Source of the DNA: Candidatus Moraniibacteriota bacterium
Lineage (GTDB): Bacteria; Patescibacteriota; Minisyncoccia; JAHIHE01; DAOVOJ01
Direction: 5' to 3'
NCBI GenBank assembly: GCA_030629775.1
Contig: DAOVOJ010000005.1
Span: forward strand, 1 to 33,256
DNA: 33,256 bases
Shown: piece by piece, positions 9,871 to 16,521 of the stretch
Layout of the letters: every line of letters starts with the position of its first letter
Numbering within the stretch: the stretch's first letter is position 1
Notes under the pieces: generated by a model
Told to the model about the DNA's origin: nothing
Seen by the model: the letters and a program-made list of their open reading frames with translations, nothing else
Databases searched by the model: none
Position numbers and translations under genes: made by a program

Positions 9871-10026
9871 ATTCCCCTCTTGGGAGGGGCTAGGGGTGGG
9901 TTTTATAAATAGATTATTTATTAACGAATTAACGAATTAACGAATTCAATCCGTTAATCCGTTAGTCCGTTAATTTTTCAATTTCTTAATAACCCACCCC
10001 CAACCCCCTCCCGAGAGGGGAGTTAT
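9871..10026. repeat. Family A palindromic element with a second tandem/inverted 8-mer array in its loop
   Basis: Outer arms attcccctcttgggaggggctaggggtgggtt / aacccacccccaaccccctcccgagaggggagt; loop attaacga x3 then ccgttaat x3. Confidence 0.9.
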
Positions 10027-10059
10027 AAGAAAATGAGCAACCTCTAAATAATATAGTAT

Positions 10060-10467
10060 ATGATAAATAAAATTTCAAAAGGCATAGAGGATCAAAACGG
10101 GCAGGCCGCTTTGGCGATCGCGCTGATTGTAACGTCTTTGTTATTGTTTGTCGGTTTATCTTTAGTTAATACAACGCTGAAACAAACAAAAATAACAAGA
10201 AACGCGTATCGATCTATGCAGGCCTATTATTTAGCTGATGCTGGAACGGAAAGACTTTTATATGAAAACAGAGTGGCGGGCACAATAGATCCTACCGAGA
10301 ATCTTGCGAGTAATCCATTATTATTGGCTGATATGAATGTTGATTTTGACGGGGACGGTGACAGTGACGGGTCTTTCAACATTACCAGAATTGCGCCTTC
10401 TCCGTTGAATATAAGAATTATTGGCGTGTATAAAAATACTGCCAGGGCGGTAGAATTGTTATGGTAA
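10060..10467 (+). CDS. PilX-like minor pilin / pilus assembly protein
   Basis: 'NGQAALAIALIVTSLLLFVGLSLVNTTLKQTKITRNAYRSMQAYYLADAGTERLLYE' is typical of PilX-like N-termini. Confidence 0.75.
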   Translation: MINKISKGIEDQNGQAALAIALIVTSLLLFVGLSLVNTTLKQTKITRNAYRSMQAYYLADAGTERLLYENRVAGTIDPTENLASNPLLLADMNVDFDGDGDSDGSFNITRIAPSPLNIRIIGVYKNTARAVELLW

Positions 10468-10530
10468 TAATGTTTTTATGTTTTCATTTTATTTATTTGG
10501 AGAAGAGATTTTTAAAAATTTTAATTTATA

Positions 10531-10560
10531 AAAAAACCGCTTCATAATAAGCGGTTTTAA
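10531..10560. terminator. Intrinsic (probably bidirectional) terminator between pilX-like gene and tRNA-Asp
   Basis: aaaaaaccgcttcataataagcggttttaa: AAAACCGCTT/AAGCGGTTTT stem with A/T tracts. Confidence 0.85.
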
Positions 10561-10563
10561 GAA

Positions 10564-10640
10564 TGGCGGGGACGACCGGACTCGGACCGGCGACCTTCTG
10601 CGTGACAAGCAGACGCTCTAACCAACTGAGCTACGCCCCC
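10564..10640 (-). tRNA. tRNA-Asp(GTC), CCA encoded
   Basis: Reverse strand GGGGGCGTAGCTCAGTTGGTTAGAGCGTCTGCTTGTCACGCAGAAGGTCGCCGGTCCGAGTCCGGTCGTCCCCGCCA; loop TTGTCAC. Confidence 0.95.
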
Positions 10641-10645
10641 AAAAT

Positions 10646-10720
10646 CGTGTAACGCATAACGTGTAACGTGTAACGAAAACATGTCAAAATTTTGCGTTAT
10701 ACGCCATACGTTATACGTGT
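10646..10720. repeat. Tandem/inverted short-repeat array between tRNA genes (cgtataacg type)
   Basis: cgtgtaacgcataacgtgtaacgtgtaacg ... tgcgttatacgccatacgttatacgtgt. Confidence 0.85.
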
Positions 10721-10793
10721 AGCAGGGGCGGGGGTCGAACCCGCAACCTCGGGCTTATGAGTCCCGCGCTCTAACCAACTGAGCTACCCTGCC
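10720..10793 (-). tRNA. tRNA-Met(CAT), elongator-like
   Basis: Reverse strand GGCAGGGTAGCTCAGTTGGTTAGAGCGCGGGACTCATAAGCCCGAGGTTGCGGGTTCGACCCCCGCCCCTGCTA; loop CTCATAA; CCA not encoded. Confidence 0.93.
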
Positions 10794-10798
10794 TTTTC

Positions 10799-10930
10799 TT
10801 GGAACTTATAACTTATAACTCATAACTTGGAACTTATACATTTGTAATATAAATTTTAAGTTCCAATTTCCAAGCTTTAGGTTTTAAGTTCCAAGTTCCA
10901 AGTTCCAAGTTCCAAGCTTTAAGTTCTAAG
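10799..10930. repeat. Tandem/inverted short-repeat array (aagttcc / ggaactt units)
   Basis: ttggaacttataacttataactcataacttggaacttatac ... ttaagttccaagttccaagttccaagttccaagctttaagttctaag; related to the array at 7666-7764. Confidence 0.88.
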
Positions 10931-10937
10931 ATATCTG

Positions 10938-11009
10938 TTGCGGGGGCAGGATTCGAACCTGCGTCCTCGAGGTTATGGGCCTCGCGAGCTGCCGCTGCTC
11001 TACCCCGCG
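10938..11009 (-). tRNA. Initiator tRNA-fMet(CAT) with unusual C33
   Basis: Reverse strand CGCGGGGTAGAGCAGCGGCAGCTCGCGAGGCCCATAACCTCGAGGACGCAGGTTCGAATCCTGCCCCCGCAA; C1xA72 mismatch and A11:U24 are initiator hallmarks; loop CCCATAA. Confidence 0.92.
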
Positions 11010-11091
11010 ATGGGTTTGTGACTAAATTTATATTTCGTTTTTTATTCACTTTAATAGAGTAAATTATTTTAGCTTGTTTGTCAAACTGTGT

Positions 11092-11193
11092 CATATTAAC
11101 ATACTAACATCTTAACATTTTAACATCTTAACATATATAAATAAGAAAGGATTTTAAATATTATTTTGTTAGTATGTTAAAATGTTAAAATGA
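11092..11193. repeat. Tandem/inverted short-repeat array (ttaacat / atgttaa units) ending just before yraN
   Basis: attaacatactaacatcttaacattttaacatcttaacat ... gttagtatgttaaaatgttaaaatg. Confidence 0.85.
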
Positions 11194-11197
11194 TCTT

Positions 11198-11590
11198 ATG
11201 ATTACTTTTCGTCGGGAGTTAGGCAATTTGGGGGAAAGATTAGCCTGTGAATATTTAGAAAAACAAGGTTATGAAATTGTTGCTCGCAATTATCAAAAAA
11301 AATGCGGAGAAATTGATCTGATCGCCAAAAAAAATAAGATCATTATTTTTATTGAAGTTAAAACAAGAAGCAAAAATAAAAACTGGGAGTGCGGGCTGCC
11401 GGAGGAAGCGGTTAATTTTTCCAAACAAAGGAAAATAATTAGAACCGCCCGATCATATCTTTTTGAAAATCATTATTCCGGCAAAACGGACTGGCAGATC
11501 GATATCATTGCCATATGGCTGGATTGGGAAACCAGACGAGCGAGCCTCAATCATATTAAAAACGCGGTGGTTTATGACAGATGCTGGTAA
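11198..11590 (+). CDS. yraN: YraN/UPF0102 family endonuclease-like protein
   Basis: 'RRELGNLGERLACEYLEKQGYEIVARNYQKKCGEIDLIAKKNKIIIFIEVKTRSKN'. Confidence 0.93.
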   Translation: MITFRRELGNLGERLACEYLEKQGYEIVARNYQKKCGEIDLIAKKNKIIIFIEVKTRSKNKNWECGLPEEAVNFSKQRKIIRTARSYLFENHYSGKTDWQIDIIAIWLDWETRRASLNHIKNAVVYDRCW

Positions 11591-11600
11591 AAGATGGGAT

Positions 11601-11852
11601 AATGAATTAAGAATCACGAATTAAGAATCATTTTGAATTACAAACTGTCATTGCGAGGAGCTCAAGCGAACGCAGTTCGCGAGAAAGCGACGCGGCAATC
11701 CCGTCATTTAATTCTTTGATTTATGGCACGGGATTGCCGCGCTTTGTTCCGCTATCGCTCCACTTCGCTCGCAATGACGGTAAAATTTAAGTTTCGTAAT
11801 CCAATGGAGTTAGGAATTTTCTATTCGTAATTCTTGATTCGTTATTCATAAT
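11601..11852. repeat. Family B palindromic element copy 2 (core about 11630-11803) nested inside an inverted 'gaattaagaatca' array
   Basis: Outer aatgaattaagaatcacgaattaagaatca ... attcgtaattcttgattcgttattcataattct; core ctgtcattgcgaggag...cggcaatcccg / cacgggattgccgcgc...cgctcgcaatgacgg. Confidence 0.88.
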
Positions 11853-11865
11853 TCTTTCACACTTA

Positions 11866-11893
11866 TTGAAAAAAAGTGATAACATGCTATTAT
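11866..11893 (+). promoter_or_regulatory. Putative sigma70-type promoter for the POR beta gene
   Basis: TTGAAA - 16 nt - TATTAT, preceded by TGC (extended -10-like). Confidence 0.65.
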
Positions 11894-11928
11894 GGTAAAG
11901 TAGCTAAAAAATAAATAAACTAATCATT

Positions 11929-12867
11929 ATGAATCTTAAAGAAATTGCCAAACAGCCGGAGAAAATTACTTCCGGACATCGGTTATGCGCCGGGTGCGCT
12001 GAGCCGATTATCGCTAAATTAGCTTTAGCTTCCATTAAAGATCCTGTTGTCGTTATCAACGCCACTAGCTGTTTGGAAGTGGCGACGACTATTTATCCTT
12101 ACACCGCCTGGAAAATTCCCTGGATGCATAACGCTTTTGAAAACGCGTCTGCTACCGCCAGCGGGATTATTGAGGCTTACAATATCATTTTAAAAAAGAA
12201 GCCGAGCGAGCGTCCCGAGTGGGCGAGAAAACTGCCCGAAAATATAAAATTTATTGTTTTCGGCGGCGACGGAGGAAGCTATGACATCGGACTGCAGAGT
12301 TTGTCCGGAGCTTTGGAACGAGGGCATAAATTTTTATACATCTGCTACGACAACGAGGCCTATATGAACACCGGCAATCAGCGTTCGGGAGCCACGCCTC
12401 TGGGATCCGCAACCACCACTTCGCCGGCGGGAAAAGTCAAGCAGGGCAAAGAAGAATGGCGGAAGGATCTAACCGCTATCGTTGAAGCTCATCACATTAA
12501 TTATGTTGCTCAAGCTTCCATTTCTCATTGGGCGGATCTATCCGGGAAAGTTCAACGGGCAATAGAGGTTGACGGACCTTCATTTATCAATATAATTAGT
12601 CCTTGTCAGCGGAGTTGGGGATTTGATTCTTCTCTGACAGTTCAAATAGCGAAACTGTCGGTGGAAACGAATTTCTGGCCGCTCTATGAAGTTGATAATG
12701 GAAAGTTTACTTTAAATTATGAACCGAAAGAAAGGACGCCTATTTTTGAATGGATAAAATCTCAAAAAAGATTTAAGCATTTATTAAAACCGGAAAACAA
12801 AAAAATCATAGATAAAATTCAGGAGCATATTGATGAAGAATTTAAAAGGATTAAGAATAGGGCTTAG
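11929..12867 (+). CDS. porB: Pyruvate:ferredoxin (2-oxoacid) oxidoreductase beta subunit
   Basis: 'SGHRLCAGCAEPIIAKLAL', 'NATSCLEVATTIYPYTAWKIPWMHNAFENA', 'FGGDGGSYDIGLQSLSGALERGHKFLYICYDNEAYMNTGNQRSGATPLGSATTTSP' (TPP-binding), 'SPCQRSWGF'. Confidence 0.95.
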   Translation: MNLKEIAKQPEKITSGHRLCAGCAEPIIAKLALASIKDPVVVINATSCLEVATTIYPYTAWKIPWMHNAFENASATASGIIEAYNIILKKKPSERPEWARKLPENIKFIVFGGDGGSYDIGLQSLSGALERGHKFLYICYDNEAYMNTGNQRSGATPLGSATTTSPAGKVKQGKEEWRKDLTAIVEAHHINYVAQASISHWADLSGKVQRAIEVDGPSFINIISPCQRSWGFDSSLTVQIAKLSVETNFWPLYEVDNGKFTLNYEPKERTPIFEWIKSQKRFKHLLKPENKKIIDKIQEHIDEEFKRIKNRA

Positions 12868-12873
12868 AATAAA

Positions 12874-12911
12874 TCCCCTCCTTAGTAAGGAGGGGGCAGG
12901 GGGGAGGTTGT
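12874..12911. repeat. Family A half-element
   Basis: tcccctccttagtaaggagggggcaggggggaggttg. Confidence 0.8.
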
Positions 12912-13017
12912 AGAAATAAAATTGTTATATTGTTATATTGTTGGGTGATAGAAGCAGTTCTTGGTAATACAGTAATTGAATGTTTAAATGTTAAAATGTT
13001 AAGATATTAAATGACTT

Positions 13018-13089
13018 GCCCTGATAGCTCAACGGATAGAGCACCGCACTCCTAACGCGATGATGTAGGTTCGATTCCTACTCGGGGCA
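13018..13089 (+). tRNA. tRNA-Arg(CCT) with weakened anticodon stem
   Basis: GCCCTGATAGCTCAACGGATAGAGCACCGCACTCCTAACGCGATGATGTAGGTTCGATTCCTACTCGGGGCA; acceptor and T stems intact; loop CTCCTAA. Confidence 0.85.
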
Positions 13090-13093
13090 CAAT

Positions 13094-13168
13094 TCGTATA
13101 ACGTATAACGTATAACGTAAATTCCATCAATGTTTTGTGTTACACGTTATACGCTATACGTTACACGA
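13094..13168. repeat. Tandem/inverted short-repeat array between tRNA-Arg and tRNA-Ala (cgtataacg type)
   Basis: cgtataacgtataacgtataacgta ... tgtgttacacgttatacgctatacgttacacg; similar to 10646-10720. Confidence 0.87.
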
Positions 13169-13171
13169 CCC

Positions 13172-13244
13172 GGGCTCGTGGCGCAGTTGGTAGCGCGCCT
13201 CCATGGCATGGAGGAGGCCGGGGGTTCAAATCCCCCCGAGTCCA
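13172..13244 (+). tRNA. tRNA-Ala(GGC)
   Basis: GGGCTCGTGGCGCAGTTGGTAGCGCGCCTCCATGGCATGGAGGAGGCCGGGGGTTCAAATCCCCCCGAGTCCA; G3:U70; loop ATGGCAT. Confidence 0.95.
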
Positions 13245-13353
13245 CCCCGTTATTGTTACATTTTACAATATTGTTTAGAGTCTGGTAATTTCTATCGATT
13301 ATTCCCCTCCCGAAAATGTAATAATTGGTCAAAATCACTAGGCTTTATTTATT

Positions 13354-14187
13354 ATGAAACTCATTACTTCTCTTAACAATTTCATCTTAGACATTCTTTT
13401 TCCTATCAAATGTCTTGGCTGCGGGAAAGAGTTTGAAGATAGGGAACCAAAGGAGAGGTGGGTTTGCGATGATTGTCTGAGTAAAATAATTATTAGAAAA
13501 GAACAGGTTTGTCCGGTTTGCGAGAAAGCTTCTGAAGGCGGGAAAACCTGCTGGTATTGCCGAAAGAAAACCGGATTGGATGGGCTGTGGGTCGCTTCGG
13601 AATACAGTGATAAACTTTTAGCTCAGACTATCCATAAATTCAAATTTAATTTTGTCAGGGACTTATCTTATCCTCTTGGCAAGATAATTTTAAAAAGTGT
13701 TTTAGAGCAGGAGGAATTTGGCGATTTTCAGGATTTTTTATTTACTCGTTCGGTCCAAAATTTAGAAGAGGATTTAGAAAACACAGATTCTTTCAAGAGC
13801 GCTAAATCTTTTCAGACAATTATTGTTCCGGTTCCGCTTCATCGACGAAGATTTAATTGGCGGGGATTCAATCAGTCGGAGTTGTTGGCCAAGCAAATCG
13901 CCGCGAAGTCCGGCTTGAAAGTTTATAATAATTTGTTAATTCGTTGGCGAAACACTACGCCGCAAACGAAAATCAGATCAATGGAAGAGAGGAGAAAAAA
14001 TATCAAAGGCGCTTTTAAAGTTGTAAGGATGGGTTTGAAACCCATCCCTACGGGATTATTAAAAAATAAAAACATCATCATAGTTGACGATGTTTGCACA
14101 ACGCTGGCGACTTTAAATGAATGCGCTTTAGCGGTCAAACGAGCCGGGGCGAAGAATGTTTGGGGAGTGGTGGTAGCGAGGAGGTGA
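13354..14187 (+). CDS. comF: ComF family amidophosphoribosyltransferase-like protein
   Basis: Zn-finger 'CLGCGKEF...CDDCL...CPVCEKAS...CWYCRKK', 'PVPLHRRRFNWRGFNQSELLAKQIA', PRPP-loop-like 'NIIIVDDVCTTLATLNECALAVKRAGAKNVWGVVVAR'. Confidence 0.92.
   Translation: MKLITSLNNFILDILFPIKCLGCGKEFEDREPKERWVCDDCLSKIIIRKEQVCPVCEKASEGGKTCWYCRKKTGLDGLWVASEYSDKLLAQTIHKFKFNFVRDLSYPLGKIILKSVLEQEEFGDFQDFLFTRSVQNLEEDLENTDSFKSAKSFQTIIVPVPLHRRRFNWRGFNQSELLAKQIAAKSGLKVYNNLLIRWRNTTPQTKIRSMEERRKNIKGAFKVVRMGLKPIPTGLLKNKNIIIVDDVCTTLATLNECALAVKRAGAKNVWGVVVARR
14023..14051. repeat. Family D palindrome inside comF
   Basis: gtaaggatgggtttgaaacccatccctac; 10-bp perfect arms around a single G, extending to 14 bp with one mismatch. 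Confidence 0.9.
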
Positions 14188-14258
14188 GTAAAATGAAAAG
14201 CAATGGATTATTTTGAAATATAAAACATAAATAAAACATAAAATGTTATACTTGTTAA

Positions 14259-14382
14259 AAAATTACAAATTCAAAATTCCAAACAAATCCAAAATCCAAA
14301 TATTCAAAATTCTAAACTGTTTTGAATTTTGAATTTCGGTCATTGTAATTTATTTGTAATTTGGAATTTTGAATTTAGTGCT
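14259..14382. repeat. Short tandem/inverted repeat region (attcaaaatt / aattttgaat units)
   Basis: aaattacaaattcaaaattccaaacaaatccaaaatccaaatattcaaaattc ... gaattttgaatttcggtcattgtaatttatttgtaatttggaattttgaattt. Confidence 0.8.
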
Positions 14383-14456
14383 TAAAAACTGTTTTAGATT
14401 TAATGAATAATTTAATTGTCTTGTAATTTAAGAAATAAGATGATTGGCAATTAAAA

Positions 14457-16175
14457 TTAATGCGGAAACAGCAATGGCGATTGATAGCGGCTGTAAAAAG
14501 TATCTTTTCTCTCCAGTTCTCCGTCGCGGTAGATTTCCTGGTGGAGAGTCGCTTTCATAGAACCGTCGCTTTTTCTGTCGTAAATATAAGGACCGTCGAT
14601 CTTAACTTCCCGTCCGTCGTCGGAACCATAAAATTCAAAAGTTAAAACATTGCCTTTTATTTTGGTTTGAATAAGAAGGAAAGAAGGGGTGTCGTTGATA
14701 AAACGCAGATCCGGATGGGGAGGATAAATAGTGGCGTCGGTGCCTTGCGGATCGTAGTATCTGACGGGATAGGCGTGAGGCCGCCGCTCGGTGATCTTCA
14801 GGCCGCTGTTAAGGGCGGCGCGGAAAGTGGTGGTGGAAACCTGGCACAGTCCGCCGCCATATTCGGGGACGGTTTTATTTTTTTTGATAACCAGTTCCGG
14901 CAGATAACCGGCTTGCGGTCCGACTTTGCCCAGAATTTTATTGAAAGAAAATTCTTCGTCGGGTCCGACTAAAACTCCATTGAATTTGCTGGCGCCGACG
15001 GCAATATTATGCCGCCGGTTTTTTGGCGAGCCGTAAAAATTAGATTCTCCTATTCCAAGTAGAGCGGTAATGCCTAAATTGTCAATACTCTCTGTGGTAA
15101 TTTCCGGCTGAGTTTTATTAACCGCTAATTCAATTTCCACCTTTTCCAGATTTTTATCTTTGTCTAAATAATTTTGGTAGCTAAAAATTTCTCTTTCAAT
15201 TTCTTCAACGCTTTCGCCAATCGTTAAGGCGACCCCCTCCCGGCTGAGGGCGAAAATCTCCACTCGGCCGTTTTTGATGGTCAGTTCGGCGTTGATCGGT
15301 TCACTGTTTATTTGAGGAGCAAGGGAACTAAGATAATCTTTTATTTTTTCTTTGTCCGCCTGAATGCCCAGAACTTTATTGCCTGGATTATTAATGTCTT
15401 CAACCGGGACAAATTTTATCCAGGAAATCAACTCTTCTTTTCCCAGAGGCCAGCCTTCGCTGTTGTATTTTAAATTTATTTCCGTGCTGATTAAATTTTT
15501 AGCCTGGCGGCAAGCTTCATCAGTTTCAAAACTTTCCGCTTCCGGTTTTACCGTTTCAAGATTTAAAATAATGATCTCATTTTTAAGCTCGGAAATATTT
15601 TTTCTAAAATTATCCTTTAGTTTTTCTCGGTTGATTAAAATTCCTTCTTTTGAATCAGTGAGTTTAAAGTCGTCATCAATAAAATCAAAGCCGGCGTTAA
15701 TCGGTTGAATTTCTAATTCAGCTAAATTATTTTTAAGATAATTTTCCAATTTATTCTCGTCAAAAGAAAAAGAAAGAGGAATGTTTTTTTTATTGTTAAG
15801 CGTCAGCCATCTTTCTTTTATTCTTTCAAATAAATTTTCCTGATGGCCGATCAAAAAAGCTTTTTCAACGGAATTCTCCGTTTTAATTTCTATGCCCAGT
15901 TCGTCCAGTTTGGTTCGGTAAACTTTGTCCTGATAAGTTAACAGCGCGCCGTCGCCGTACTTGTTGTTGATTTCCGAATTAATTTTTTCCAGCGCCTGAT
16001 CTTTTGTCAGTCCGTTTAAATCCTGACCGCCGACGGAAACTCCCGCCCAGACCTTATTTTGATAATAAGAATCTAAAATTGCCCCGGCGGCCAAAATAAT
16101 TAAAACAGCGAGAACATTAAAAGCCGTTCGGAACGATATTTTTTTATTGAGCGATTTTGTTTTGAATTTTTTCAT
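14457..16175 (-). CDS. VanW family protein with N-terminal TM segment and YoaR-like (putative peptidoglycan-binding) region
   Basis: 'VSVGGQDLNGLTKDQALEKIN', 'FSFNKILGKVGPQAGYLPELVIKKNKTVPEYGGGLCQVSTTTFRAALNSGLKITERRPHAYPVRYY..GTDATIYPPHPDLRFINDTP'. Confidence 0.93.
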   Translation of the reverse strand: MKKFKTKSLNKKISFRTAFNVLAVLIILAAGAILDSYYQNKVWAGVSVGGQDLNGLTKDQALEKINSEINNKYGDGALLTYQDKVYRTKLDELGIEIKTENSVEKAFLIGHQENLFERIKERWLTLNNKKNIPLSFSFDENKLENYLKNNLAELEIQPINAGFDFIDDDFKLTDSKEGILINREKLKDNFRKNISELKNEIIILNLETVKPEAESFETDEACRQAKNLISTEINLKYNSEGWPLGKEELISWIKFVPVEDINNPGNKVLGIQADKEKIKDYLSSLAPQINSEPINAELTIKNGRVEIFALSREGVALTIGESVEEIEREIFSYQNYLDKDKNLEKVEIELAVNKTQPEITTESIDNLGITALLGIGESNFYGSPKNRRHNIAVGASKFNGVLVGPDEEFSFNKILGKVGPQAGYLPELVIKKNKTVPEYGGGLCQVSTTTFRAALNSGLKITERRPHAYPVRYYDPQGTDATIYPPHPDLRFINDTPSFLLIQTKIKGNVLTFEFYGSDDGREVKIDGPYIYDRKSDGSMKATLHQEIYRDGELERKDTFYSRYQSPLLFPH

Positions 16176-16280
16176 AATCTCATTATAACTTTTTTAAAAG
16201 CTTTAAGCAAAGAAAATATATTTCTGATTTGCGCTTTTCTTTTTGGTGATTATGAAGTATAATTAAAATAATAAGATTAA

Positions 16281-16471
16281 GATTTTCTCACTTTAACCTG
16301 TCATCCTGAGCGACGATAGGAGTCGAAGGATCTGTCAGCGGATAAAGTGTGTGTTTCAATTGTTTTTACTTAAAAACAAGTATCTTGTATTTACAGATTC
16401 CTCCACTCCGCTCTCCTTCGGCTATCGCCTCAGGGTCACTCCGGTCGGAATGACAAAAAGTGAGGAAGTCC
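16281..16471. repeat. Family C palindromic element (TGTCATCCTGAGCG type)
   Basis: gattttctcactttaacctgtcatcctgagcgacgataggagtcgaaggatctgt ... acagattcctccactccgctctccttcggctatcgcctcagggtcactccggtcggaatgacaaaaagtgaggaagtc. Confidence 0.85.
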
Positions 16472-16521
16472 TAAAGATAAAGGAAAAAGATTTAATTATT
16501 ATAAAACTATAAACCAAAAAT

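Noticed and set aside
10834-11094. Minus-strand ORF 'SRGRAAAAREAHNLEDAGSNPAPATDILELKAWNLELGTWNLKPKAWKLELK'
   Set aside because: Runs through the initiator tRNA gene and the tandem array; the repetitive peptide reflects repeat DNA.
10646-13168. Possible CRISPR arrays because of regularly repeated short units
   Set aside because: Units are 7-10 bp, contiguous and degenerate, with inverted second arms and no unique spacers; no cas genes are present.
13147-13338. Minus-strand ORF 'GVDSGGFEPPASSMPWRRATNCATSPG'
   Set aside because: Antisense translation of tRNA-Ala and the adjacent repeat array; a typical spurious ORF.
14460-15708. Plus-strand ORFs of 61-114 aa opposite the VanW gene
   Set aside because: Shadow ORFs of a clear VanW-family coding frame.
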